Assembly: GCF_019145495.1 (NCBI RefSeq)
Contig: NZ_JAHSTU010000010.1
Span: forward strand, 228,643-292,642
Length of the DNA: 64,000 nt
Source of the DNA: Pseudomonas azerbaijanoccidentalis
GTDB lineage: Bacteria > Pseudomonadota > Gammaproteobacteria > Pseudomonadales > Pseudomonadaceae
Reading direction: 5' to 3'
Of this stretch, positions 52,101-62,964 are shown piece after piece. Position numbers and translations under genes: made by a program. Under the pieces are notes generated by a model. The model saw only the letters and a program-made list of their open reading frames with translations, searched no databases and was not told where the DNA came from. Every line of letters starts with the position of its first letter. Position 1 is the stretch's first letter.

Positions 52101-53390
52101 GTGAAGGGTCGGTGCACGGTTGAGAAGAACCGGGTGTTCGCGAATCACTTCAGCGAGAACGTCCCAAACCTCTGGCAGCTCGCGCTCGACCATCTTCTTG
52201 GCAGCTTTGATGGTGGTCGCGAGACCACGCATTTCCAGCTTGCCGAAAATGAACGGCTTGAACAGCTCGAGAGCCATCTTCTTCGGCAGACCGCACTGGT
52301 GCAGACGCAGGGTCGGGCCTACGGTAATTACCGAACGACCGGAGTAGTCAACACGCTTACCGAGCAAGTTCTGACGGAAACGACCCTGCTTACCCTTGAT
52401 CATGTCAGCCAGGGATTTCAGAGGACGCTTGTTGGAACCGGTGATAGCGCGGCCACGACGACCGTTATCGAGCAGTGCGTCGACAGCTTCCTGCAACATA
52501 CGCTTTTCGTTGCGCACGATGATGTCCGGAGCGGACAGATCCAGCAGGCGCTTCAAACGGTTGTTACGGTTGATCACTCGACGATACAGATCGTTGAGGT
52601 CGGAAGTCGCGAAGCGACCGCCATCCAGCGGGACCAGTGGACGCAGATCTGGCGGCAGAACCGGCAGAACGGTCAGCACCATCCATTCTGGAAGGTTGCC
52701 GGAACCCTGGAAGGCTTCCATCAACTTCAGACGCTTGGACAGCTTCTTGATTTTGGTTTCGGAGTTGGTTTGCGGAATTTCTTCACGCAGGCGACCAATC
52801 TCGTGTTCCAGGTCGATAGCGTGCAGCAGTTCACGGACAGCTTCGGCACCCATACGGGCATCGAAATCGTCGCCGAACTCTTCCAGCGCTTCGAAGTACT
52901 GCTCGTCGTTCAGCAGCTGACCTTTTTCAAGGGTGGTCATGCCTGGATCGATAACGACATAGCTCTCGAAGTAGAGAACGCGCTCGATATCACGCAGGGT
53001 CATGTCCATCAGCAAGCCGATACGGGACGGCAGCGATTTCAGGAACCAGATGTGGGCAACAGGCGAGGCCAGCTCGATGTGCGCCATGCGCTCACGACGA
53101 ACTTTTGCCAGTGCAACTTCAACGCCGCACTTCTCGCAGATTACGCCACGATGCTTCAAGCGCTTGTACTTACCGCACAGGCACTCGTAATCCTTTACCG
53201 GGCCAAAGATCTTGGCGCAGAACAGGCCGTCACGCTCAGGTTTGAACGTACGGTAGTTGATGGTTTCCGGCTTTTTAACTTCACCGAACGACCACGAACG
53301 GATCATCTCAGGCGATGCCAATCCGATACGGATGGCGTCGAACTCTTCGACTTGACCCTGGTTTTTCAGCAAATTCAGTAGGTCTTTCAA
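49191..53390 (-). CDS. rpoC: RNA polymerase beta' subunit
   Basis: Largest polymerase subunit, 1399 residues. Zinc cysteines C70, C72, C85 and C88 sit near the N terminus. The catalytic Mg-binding motif NADFDGDQMA is near 458-467. The second zinc site (CETRYGICAKCYGRD) and trigger-loop region (QSIGEPGTQLTMRTFH) are intact. It lies 64 bases after rpoB. Confidence 0.99.
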   Translation of the reverse strand: MKDLLNLLKNQGQVEEFDAIRIGLASPEMIRSWSFGEVKKPETINYRTFKPERDGLFCAKIFGPVKDYECLCGKYKRLKHRGVICEKCGVEVALAKVRRERMAHIELASPVAHIWFLKSLPSRIGLLMDMTLRDIERVLYFESYVVIDPGMTTLEKGQLLNDEQYFEALEEFGDDFDARMGAEAVRELLHAIDLEHEIGRLREEIPQTNSETKIKKLSKRLKLMEAFQGSGNLPEWMVLTVLPVLPPDLRPLVPLDGGRFATSDLNDLYRRVINRNNRLKRLLDLSAPDIIVRNEKRMLQEAVDALLDNGRRGRAITGSNKRPLKSLADMIKGKQGRFRQNLLGKRVDYSGRSVITVGPTLRLHQCGLPKKMALELFKPFIFGKLEMRGLATTIKAAKKMVERELPEVWDVLAEVIREHPVLLNRAPTLHRLGIQAFEPVLIEGKAIQLHPLVCAAYNADFDGDQMAVHVPLTLEAQLEARALMMSTNNILSPANGEPIIVPSQDVVLGLYYMTREAINAKGEGRVFADLQEVDRVFRAGEAALHAKVKVRINETVNDRDGGSVSNTRIVDTTVGRALLFQVVPKGLSYDVVNLPMKKKAISKLINQCYRVVGLKETVIFADQLMYTGFAYSTISGVSIGVNDFVIPDEKARIINAATDEVKEIESQYASGLVTQGEKYNKVIDLWSKANDEVSKAMMANLSKEKVIDRHGVEVDQESFNSMYMMADSGARGSAAQIRQLAGMRGLMAKPDGSIIETPITANFREGLSVLQYFISTHGARKGLADTALKTANSGYLTRRLVDVAQDLVVTEIDCGTEHGLLMTPHIEGGDVVEPLGERVLGRVIARDVFKPGTEDVIVPAGTLVDEKWVEFIELNSIDEVIVRSPISCETRYGICAKCYGRDLARGHQVNIGEAVGVIAAQSIGEPGTQLTMRTFHIGGAASRTSAADSVQVKNGGTVRLHNLKHVERVDGHLVAVSRSGELAIADDFGRERERYKLPYGAVISVKEGDKVDAGAIVAKWDPHTHPIVTEMKGTVTYVGMEEGITIKRQTDELTGMTNIEVLDAKDRPAAGKDIRPAVKMVDDNGKDLLLPGTDVIAQYFLPANALVGVADGAKIAIGDVIARIPQETSKTRDITGGLPRVADLFEARRPKEASILAEVSGTIAFGKETKGKRRLVITPNDGSDPYEELIPKWRHLNVFEGEQVNRGEVISDGPSDPHDILRLLGVSALAKYIVNEIQDVYRLQGVKINDKHIETILRQMLRKVEIAESGDSSFIKGDQMELTHVLVENERLSGEDKFVSKFTRVLLGITKASLSTESFISAASFQETTRVLTEAAVTGKRDYLRGLKENVVVGRLIPAGTGLAYHSERKRRRDADKPLRVSASEVEAALTEALNSSGN

Positions 53391-53454
53391 GGCCTTTCCT
53401 CCTGGCGGAGCAGAGAGCGGGCAATCCTGCCCCGCTCTCGATTCGCGTCACGTG

Positions 53455-57528
<4,074 letters not shown>

Positions 57529-57673
57529 CAGCGTTCCCCAGCTTGGTCACCTGCTTGTTTGGCCCCTCCCGACGGGAGCAGCCAGAAAATCGTGCAAACC
57601 CCATGGTTTGCGCCACCGCATCGGGTGGTTACAGCACGGTATCAGCACCGACCCAGTCGGCTGCCAATAACGG

Positions 57674-57702
57674 AAAAAGGCCGGTGGCAAGAGCCACCAG
57701 CC
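57674..57702 (-). terminator. rplL-rpoB attenuator
   Basis: GGCCGGTGGC (57679-57688) pairs with GCCACCAGCC (57693-57702) with one G-U and an AAGA loop. In the minus direction TTTTTCC follows. Partial termination here would set the ribosomal protein to polymerase ratio, as at the same place in E. coli. The pseudomonad RNA P26 is described between these genes, and this hairpin would be its 3' end. Confidence 0.78.
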
Positions 57703-57748
57703 ATCAGCCTGTCGCTTAACGCTCGGGCTGGAGGAGCAAAGTCGATGC

Positions 57749-58114
57749 TTACTTCAGCTCGACTTTAGCGCCTGCTTCTTCCAGAGCTGCTTTGGCTTTG
57801 TCAGCTGCGTCTTTGGCAACAGCTTCCAGAACCATGGCAGGAGCGCCGTCAACTACAGCCTTGGCTTCTTTCAGGCCCAGACCGGTCAGTTCACGAACTG
57901 CCTTGATCACGTTAACTTTCTTCTCGCCAGCTTCGGTCAGCATGACGTTGAATTCAGTTTGCTCTTCAACAACGGCGGCAGCAGCAGCTGGACCAGCCGA
58001 TGCAGCAGCAGCGGTAACGCCGAATTTTTCTTCGAAAGCTTTGATCAGCTCAACAACTTCCATTACGGACATGTTGCCAACTGCTTCAAGGATATCGTTC
58101 TGAGAGATAGACAT
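57749..58114 (-). CDS. rplL: 50S ribosomal protein L7/L12
   Basis: Stalk protein of 121 residues, present in several copies per ribosome. An N-terminal dimer domain (1-32), an Ala-rich hinge (AAAASAGPAAAAAVV, about 35-50) and a C-terminal factor-binding domain (KVNVIKAVRELTGLGLKEAK) are visible. It lies 75 bases after rplJ. Confidence 0.98.
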   Translation of the reverse strand: MSISQNDILEAVGNMSVMEVVELIKAFEEKFGVTAAAASAGPAAAAAVVEEQTEFNVMLTEAGEKKVNVIKAVRELTGLGLKEAKAVVDGAPAMVLEAVAKDAADKAKAALEEAGAKVELK

Positions 58115-58189
58115 GAATCTAATTCCTGATATTGGGGACGGCCTACGCGACCATCGAAAAAAACAAAAAACGCGAGAAGTTGACGAGCC

Positions 58190-58690
58190 TTAGGCTGCAG
58201 CAGCTTCTTTCTGGTCGCGAATTGCCGCCAGAGTACGAGCCAATTTGCTGGTAGCGCCTTGAATCACGCTCATCAGCTGAGAAATTGCTTCGTCACGGGT
58301 CGGCAGAGTTGCCAGTACGTCGATTTGGTTAGCTGCGAGGAACTTGCCCTCGAACGCAGCTGCCTTGATCTCGAACTTGTCCTGACCCTTTGCGAACTCT
58401 TTGAAGATCCGGGCAGCAGCGCCAGGATGTTCTTTGGAGAATGCAATCAGGGTAGGGCCAGTGAACACGTCGTTGAGGACACTGAATTCAGTGTCAGCAA
58501 CAGCGCGCTTGAGCAGGGTGTTACGTACAACACGTACATAAACGCCAGCTTCACGAGCCTCTTTACGGAGTCCGGTCATCGCGCCTACTGTTACGCCACG
58601 GGCATCAGCCACGACAGCGGACAGAGCGACTTTGGCAGCCTCGTTGACTTCAGCGACGATGGCCTTCTTGTCTTCGAGTTTAATTGCCAC
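58190..58690 (-). CDS. rplJ: 50S ribosomal protein L10
   Basis: Stalk base of 166 residues that carries the L7/L12 dimers on its C-terminal helix. It starts (GTG at 58690) AIKLEDKKAIVAEVNEAAK and contains RGVTVGAMTGLRKEAREAGV. It also represses its own message by binding the leader just upstream. GGAG precedes the start. Confidence 0.97.
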   Translation of the reverse strand: MAIKLEDKKAIVAEVNEAAKVALSAVVADARGVTVGAMTGLRKEAREAGVYVRVVRNTLLKRAVADTEFSVLNDVFTGPTLIAFSKEHPGAAARIFKEFAKGQDKFEIKAAAFEGKFLAANQIDVLATLPTRDEAISQLMSVIQGATSKLARTLAAIRDQKEAAAA

Positions 58691-58737
58691 GGGTTTAACT
58701 CCTGCTTGTTACCGTTTCATCTGGTCGAAACCGGATG

Positions 58738-58835
58738 TCGTTTTGGTGTCTGATTCGGTAAGGAACCGGGAGCACCATCTGCGTAGGCTTGTGGTTTAAG
58801 ACTTGCGTCGCCTACGGTCTTGGATAGCCCCCGCC
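58738..58835 (-). promoter_or_regulatory. L10 leader (autoregulatory site for rplJ-rplL)
   Basis: In minus-strand RNA, GUAGGCG (complement 58809-58815) pairs with CCUACGC (58781-58787), with GCAAGUCUUAAACCACAAG between them and AGAUGGUGCUCCCGG after. This matches the conserved L10_leader element that binds L10(L12)4. It lies about 48 bases before rplJ. Confidence 0.85.
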
Positions 58836-58857
58836 AGGCAGGGACCCCAATTTTTTC

Positions 58858-58883
58858 AATTGGCGCAATCGCTTGCGCCAATT
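58858..58883 (-). other. Hairpin after rplA
   Basis: AATTGGCGCAA (58858-58868) pairs perfectly with 58873-58883 around TCGC, 6 bases from the rplA stop. No T run follows in the minus direction (AAAAAATT instead), so it is probably a processing or stability element rather than a terminator. Confidence 0.6.
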
Positions 58884-58889
58884 TGTGTC

Positions 58890-59585
58890 TTACGCGTCGA
58901 GCGAGCTTTGGTCGATGACCAGACCTGGGCCCATAGTGGTGCTCAGGGTAACGCGCTTAACGTAGATGCCTTTCGAGGAAGCTGGCTTGATACGCTTCAG
59001 ATCAGCGATCAGGGCTTCAACGTTTTCCTTCAGCTTGACGGCGTCGAAGCCGATCTTGCCAACGGAAGTGTGGATGATGCCGTTTTTGTCGGTGCGATAA
59101 CGAACCTGACCAGCCTTGGCGTTTTTAACCGCGGTAGCTACGTCTGGAGTTACGGTGCCGACTTTAGGGTTAGGCATCAGGCCACGTGGACCGAGGATCT
59201 GACCCAACTGACCTACAACGCGCATTGCATCCGGGGATGCGATAACTACGTCATAGTTCAGGTCGCCGCCTTTCATTTCGGCAGCCAGGTCGTCCATGCC
59301 TACACGGTCAGCGCCGGCAGCCAGAGCGGCTTCAGCAGCTGGACCCTGGGTGAACACAGCAACGCGAACGGTCTTGCCAGTGCCGTGTGGCAGCACAGTA
59401 GCGCTACGAACAACCTGGTCGGATTTACGCGGGTCAACACCCAGGTTCACAGCAACGTCGAACGACTCGCTGAACTTGACAGTCGACAGCTCAGCCAGCA
59501 GGGCAGCAGCGTCTACAAAGTTGTAGGACTTGCCTGCTTCGATTTTGCCGGCGATAGCCTTTTGACGCTTGGTCAGCTTAGCCAT
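58890..59585 (-). CDS. rplA: 50S ribosomal protein L1
   Basis: L1-stalk protein of 231 residues that moves E-site tRNA and can repress rplK-rplA. AKLTKRQKAIAGKIEAGK starts it, with GLMPNPKVGTVTPDV in the RNA-binding domain. The ATG shares one base with the rplK stop (TAATG). Confidence 0.98.
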   Translation of the reverse strand: MAKLTKRQKAIAGKIEAGKSYNFVDAAALLAELSTVKFSESFDVAVNLGVDPRKSDQVVRSATVLPHGTGKTVRVAVFTQGPAAEAALAAGADRVGMDDLAAEMKGGDLNYDVVIASPDAMRVVGQLGQILGPRGLMPNPKVGTVTPDVATAVKNAKAGQVRYRTDKNGIIHTSVGKIGFDAVKLKENVEALIADLKRIKPASSKGIYVKRVTLSTTMGPGLVIDQSSLDA

Positions 59586-60016
59586 TACACACCCTCCACG
59601 TTAAGGCCCATGCTACGAGCAGAACCGGCGATGGTACGCACGGCTGCTTCCATATCAGCTGCAGTCAGATCCGCGTTCTTGGTTTTCGCGATCTCTTCCA
59701 GCTGAGCACGAGTTACAGTGCCAACCTTAACGGTGTTCGGACGAGCGGAACCGCTGGTCAGACCGGCCGCCTTCTTCAGCAGAACCGAAGCAGGGGTGGA
59801 TTTGGTTTCGAAAGTGAAGCTACGGTCGCTGTAGACAGTGATGATCACTGGAGTCGGCAGACCTGGCTCAAGACCCTGAGTACGGGCGTTGAAAGCCTTG
59901 CAGAATTCCATGATGTTCACGCCGTGCTGACCCAGAGCAGGACCAACAGGTGGGCTTGGGTTAGCCTGAGCGGCCTTCACTTGCAGCTTGATGTAAGCGG
60001 TAATCTTCTTGGCCAT
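59585..60016 (-). CDS. rplK: 50S ribosomal protein L11
   Basis: GTPase-centre protein of 143 residues needed for RelA activation. It begins MAKKITAYIKLQVKAAQANP; the PSPPVGPALGQHGVN loop is the thiostrepton site. I use ATG 60016. It overlaps rplA by 1 base. Confidence 0.98.
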   Translation of the reverse strand: MAKKITAYIKLQVKAAQANPSPPVGPALGQHGVNIMEFCKAFNARTQGLEPGLPTPVIITVYSDRSFTFETKSTPASVLLKKAAGLTSGSARPNTVKVGTVTRAQLEEIAKTKNADLTAADMEAAVRTIAGSARSMGLNVEGV

Positions 60017-60024
60017 GAGGCACT

Positions 60025-60057
60025 CCAATTACGGGTTCAAACGCCTCGAAAGGCTCC
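60025..60057 (-). promoter_or_regulatory. Candidate L1-binding site in the rplK leader
   Basis: In minus RNA, GGG and CCC enclose AGCC-UUUCG-AGGC and an unpaired GUUUGAA, giving a stem with an asymmetric internal loop of the kind L1 binds. It lies just before rplK. Only the general shape was judged. Confidence 0.4.
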
Positions 60058-60086
60058 CCGGTTACTTGCGCGTTTATCCCAGTGAC

Positions 60087-60118
60087 GACAAAACCCCACA
60101 GCTTAAGGCTGCGGGGTT
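60087..60118 (-). terminator. Hairpin after nusG
   Basis: AACCCCACAGC (60092-60102) pairs with GCTGCGGGGTT (60108-60118) with one G-U. In the minus direction TTTTGTCG follows, a short T run. It is probably a partial terminator between secE-nusG and rplK. Confidence 0.65.
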
Positions 60119-60133
60119 GGGATGCTTGCTCAG

Positions 60134-60667
60134 CTAGACCTTTTCGACCTGACTGAACTCCAACTCTACCGGAGTAGAGCGTCCGAAAATGAGCACTGCG
60201 ACCTGGATCCGGCTCTTTTCGTAGTTAACTTCTTCGACCGTACCGGTGAAATCGGCAAACGGACCATCGTTAACACGCACCGACTCGCCCGGCTCGAACA
60301 ACGTCTTCGGCTTAGGCTTATCGCTACCGTCAGCGACGCGACGCAGAATCGCTTCTGCTTCTTTATCAGTAATCGGCGCAGGTTTATCAGCGGTACCACC
60401 GATGAAACCCATCACGCGAGGAGTATCCTTGACCAAGTGCCAAGTACCCTCGTTCATATCCATCTGGACAAGCACATAGCCAGGGAAGAACTTGCGTTCG
60501 CTTTTGCGCTTCTGGCCGTTACGCATTTCAACCACTTCTTCAGTGGGAACCAGAATCTCGCCGAAGCCATCTTCCATGCCAGCCAGCTTTACGCGCTCGA
60601 TCAACGAACGCATGACATGCTTCTCGTAACCCGAGTAAGCATGCACAACATACCAACGCTTAGCCAC
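60134..60667 (-). CDS. nusG: Transcription elongation factor NusG
   Basis: Links RNA polymerase to Rho or to the ribosome (via S10); 177 residues. The NGN domain (1-110) begins AKRWYVVHAYSGYEKHV, and the KOW domain holds VRVNDGPFADFTGTVEEV. It lies 9 bases after secE. Confidence 0.98.
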   Translation of the reverse strand: MAKRWYVVHAYSGYEKHVMRSLIERVKLAGMEDGFGEILVPTEEVVEMRNGQKRKSERKFFPGYVLVQMDMNEGTWHLVKDTPRVMGFIGGTADKPAPITDKEAEAILRRVADGSDKPKPKTLFEPGESVRVNDGPFADFTGTVEEVNYEKSRIQVAVLIFGRSTPVELEFSQVEKV

Positions 60668-60676
60668 GGGACACCC

Positions 60677-61045
60677 TTAGCCGACAATCAAGGAGACAAG
60701 CCAGCCGAGCAGGGAATCAAGACCCCACAACAGCAACGCCATAACCAGAACAACAGCCACTACAATCAATGTGGTCTGCGTGGTTTCTTGGCGAGTTGGC
60801 CATACGACTTTACGAATCTCGGTGCGCGCTTCCTTAACCAGTACGAAGAAAGACTTGCCCTTAACTGTCTGCAGGCCTACAAAGGCAGCTACAGCAGCAA
60901 TCACAAGCAATGCGAGTACGCGGTACAGGATCGGCGAAGCAGAGTAATACTGATTACCAACAACGCCAACAACCACCAAAGCGACTACCACTAGCCACTT
61001 GAGCAGATCGAAGCGAGAGCCTTGAGCTTCAGCTTTAGGAGTCAT
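60677..61045 (-). CDS. secE: Preprotein translocase subunit SecE
   Basis: Stabilises SecY; 122 residues with three predicted membrane segments (about 15-35, 40-60 and 92-118), as in E. coli. The conserved amphipathic stretch EARTEIRKVVWPTRQET precedes the last one. It is 45 bases after tRNA-Trp. Confidence 0.97.
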   Translation of the reverse strand: MTPKAEAQGSRFDLLKWLVVVALVVVGVVGNQYYSASPILYRVLALLVIAAVAAFVGLQTVKGKSFFVLVKEARTEIRKVVWPTRQETTQTTLIVVAVVLVMALLLWGLDSLLGWLVSLIVG

Positions 61046-61090
61046 CTATGAAGATCCTGTGAAAAGAAAGCCAGACACACCGAGTGAATC

Positions 61091-61166
61091 TGGCAGGTCA
61101 GGAGGGAATCGAACCCCCAACCTACGGTTTTGGAGACCGTCGCTCTGCCAATTGAGCTACTGACCT
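61091..61166 (-). tRNA. tRNA-Trp (CCA)
   Basis: 76 bases with encoded CCA. The acceptor AGGTCAG pairs with CTGACCT, the anticodon CCA lies in a TCTCCAAA loop and the T arm reads GGTTCGATTCC. It precedes secE-nusG on the same strand. Confidence 0.97.
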
Positions 61167-61200
61167 AAAACAAAATCAGGCCGACCATTATGCCGGCCTG
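61167..61200 (-). terminator. Terminator-like hairpin touching tRNA-Trp
   Basis: CAGGCCG (61177-61183) pairs with CGGCCTG (61194-61200) around 10 bases; ATTTTGTTTT follows in the minus direction and runs to the tRNA-Trp 5' end. Full termination would leave tRNA-Trp without a promoter, so it must leak or be a relic. Confidence 0.6.
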
Positions 61201-61300
61201 AAGAAGACTTTACAACATTTTACTCTGAGGCCCAGGCTGCAACTCCGGCACTAACGACCTGATCGCCCTTGCGGCACGACCAACTGCAATCTGAAGCCCT

Positions 61301-61333
61301 TAAAACAAAGGCAGATATTTTCATATCTGCCTT
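61301..61333 (-). terminator. Intrinsic terminator after tRNA-Thr
   Basis: AAGGCAGATAT (61308-61318) pairs perfectly with 61323-61333 around a 4-base loop, with TGTTTT after it in the minus direction. It ends the Tyr-Gly-Thr tRNA unit 7 bases past tRNA-Thr. Confidence 0.85.
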
Positions 61334-61339
61334 GTTATA

Positions 61340-61415
61340 TGGAGCTCTTGAGCGGATTTGAACCGCTGACCTCACCCTTACCAAGGGTGTGCTCTACCAA
61401 CTGAGCTACAAGAGC
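61340..61415 (-). tRNA. tRNA-Thr (GGT)
   Basis: 76 bases with encoded CCA. The acceptor GCTCTTG pairs with CAAGAGC and the anticodon GGT is in loop TTGGTAA. It is third in the unit. Confidence 0.97.
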
Positions 61416-61441
61416 GTAACACTGTGCAAAACCTGTAAACT

Positions 61442-61515
<74 letters not shown>

Positions 61516-61538
61516 GAGGCTTACAGCTCTCGCTAAAA

Positions 61539-61623
<85 letters not shown>

Positions 61624-61636
61624 TAAGCGAGCCGGC

Positions 61637-61664
61637 ATTCTACATCATGCCAGCCTTCTGTCAA
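61637..61664 (-). promoter_or_regulatory. tRNA operon proximal promoter
   Basis: Minus-strand TTGACA (61659-61664), a 16-base spacer and TAGAAT (61637-61642), with a GC-rich discriminator GCCGGCTCGC. The start would be near 61630. The strength and discriminator fit stringently controlled stable RNA. Confidence 0.88.
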
Positions 61665-61754
61665 GCATTTTTCTCATTAAAAACCTGAGCTTAGCTGCGC
61701 TGACCTCGCCTCACATCGCTAACCGTTCCCGGTGTTCGCTGTGGAGCGGGCGCC

Positions 61755-61783
61755 ATTCTATGCAAACTATTCGATGGGTGCAA
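61755..61783 (-). promoter_or_regulatory. tRNA operon distal promoter
   Basis: Minus-strand TTGCAC (61778-61783), a 17-base spacer and TAGAAT (61755-61760), then GGCGCCCGCTCC. The -35 overlaps the last codons of the SPOR-like gene. It repeats the TAGAATG plus GC discriminator of the proximal promoter. Confidence 0.7.
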
Positions 61784-62207
61784 CCCCCTCGCAAGGCATT
61801 ATTTTATGTTTTAACTCATTGAATTCTTTAGAAAGGTTTATCAGCTGGAGATCATCCAGCCAGCGCCGGCTCTCCGGGGCCACTCGCAGCCAATAACCGG
61901 TGGATTGCGCGGCACTCCGAGGTAACACCTGAAACCCGACCTCCATGCCCGTCAACCTGCGCTCAAGACCCTGAGCAGCCTCCTCACGAGAGAAACCACC
62001 CAAATAAAGACAGCCAGGATCACTCTTGACCGCCTTTTCTTTATCTTTTGACGCGATCTCGGTTTCGCTAAGCAGGCGAATATCCTGCTGCGAGCCTCGG
62101 TACAAACTCAAAGGCGTTACATCTTTAGCACGCAGCGGAGCCTCTTGTTGATGCCATATGTAATAAAACACATTGAGAACAAGCAGCAGCAGAAACAACC
62201 AACGCAT
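61767..62207 (-). CDS. SPOR-like membrane-anchored protein (PA4278-like)
   Basis: A 146-residue protein of unknown function. One N-terminal membrane anchor (about 3-17, WLFLLLLVLNVFYYI) is followed by a periplasmic part. The segment CLYLGGFSREEAA and the later GYWLRVAPESRR fit a weak SPOR (septal peptidoglycan-binding) fold. I use ATG 62207. It lies 7 bases after coaX, so it likely shares the birA-coaX transcript. Its last codons overlap the distal tRNA promoter. Confidence 0.75.
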   Translation of the reverse strand: MRWLFLLLLVLNVFYYIWHQQEAPLRAKDVTPLSLYRGSQQDIRLLSETEIASKDKEKAVKSDPGCLYLGGFSREEAAQGLERRLTGMEVGFQVLPRSAAQSTGYWLRVAPESRRWLDDLQLINLSKEFNELKHKIMPCEGVAPIE

Positions 62208-62214
62208 AAGAACC

Positions 62215-62964
62215 TCAAGCCAAAGGGCACGCCATAGCCAAACCGACAAACACCAGATCAGGGACGACCTTGGCCTGAGGCACGATTTCGGAGACCAATC
62301 CTGCGTCCCCACCCGTAAGGAAGACCTCGAAGTCTTCCCCCCAATGACCCCGAGCCAATTCAAGCTGCGTCAGCACAAACCCCCGAAGCATCAATAGGCA
62401 GCCGCGCTCGACAGCTTCAACTGTTGTACGCCCAGGATCGAGGTGCTCCAGTGCACGTTCAGCTGCCAGATCGCCGTAGCGAATTTTACGGGTATGGGTG
62501 CGCAGCTGATTTCGCATCAACGGCATGCCAGGACAGATAAACCCACCGAGATGCTCTCCGTCTACCGCAACGAAGTCGGCCGTGACTGCAGTACCGAAAT
62601 CCAATACAAGGCACGCGCCGCCCGCGAGGTGAAATCCCCCAAGCAGCGCGAGCCAGCGATCAAGCCCTAGCTTCTCGAACTCCTCATAGCCATTTCGTAC
62701 ACCGGACATTTCTCGCGCAGGCGTGGCACAAACGACTGATACCTCGAAGGACTCCTTGAGTAGCGATATCAGCACCCCGGTCTCCTCAGAGGTCCTTACG
62801 CTGACCAACCGACAATGCTTGAGAGCCAGCCCCTCGATTACTTGCAAATCTGCGAGTAAAGCCAGGTCCGAATCCACGACCCCGCCACCCAACACCAGCC
62901 GGGCATTCGGCTCGAGCACACGCCACTTGATAAAACTATTTCCGCAGTCGAGCTCAAGAATCAT
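62215..62964 (-). CDS. coaX: Type III pantothenate kinase
   Basis: First enzyme of coenzyme A synthesis, 249 residues, cytosolic. The nucleotide motif DCGNSFIKWRV (6-16) and DFGTAVTADFV (about 120-130) fit the type III family, which is insensitive to CoA feedback and needs a monovalent cation. GGFICPGMPLM follows. It overlaps birA by 11 bases. Confidence 0.94.
   Translation of the reverse strand: MILELDCGNSFIKWRVLEPNARLVLGGGVVDSDLALLADLQVIEGLALKHCRLVSVRTSEETGVLISLLKESFEVSVVCATPAREMSGVRNGYEEFEKLGLDRWLALLGGFHLAGGACLVLDFGTAVTADFVAVDGEHLGGFICPGMPLMRNQLRTHTRKIRYGDLAAERALEHLDPGRTTVEAVERGCLLMLRGFVLTQLELARGHWGEDFEVFLTGGDAGLVSEIVPQAKVVPDLVFVGLAMACPLA

Noticed and set aside
49293..53381. A 1362-codon open frame antisense to rpoC, with similar ones antisense to rpoB (54040-57519), fusA-rpsG (45883-48489) and the secY-rpsE region (33799-35973)
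   Set aside because: Long frames in codon register opposite highly expressed genes arise because TTA, CTA and TCA codons are avoided. They lack own start signals and family features.
61201..61300. Promoter for tRNA-Trp with -10 TAAAAT near 61217-61222
   Set aside because: The nearest TTGCAG is only 14 bases away and no better -35 exists.
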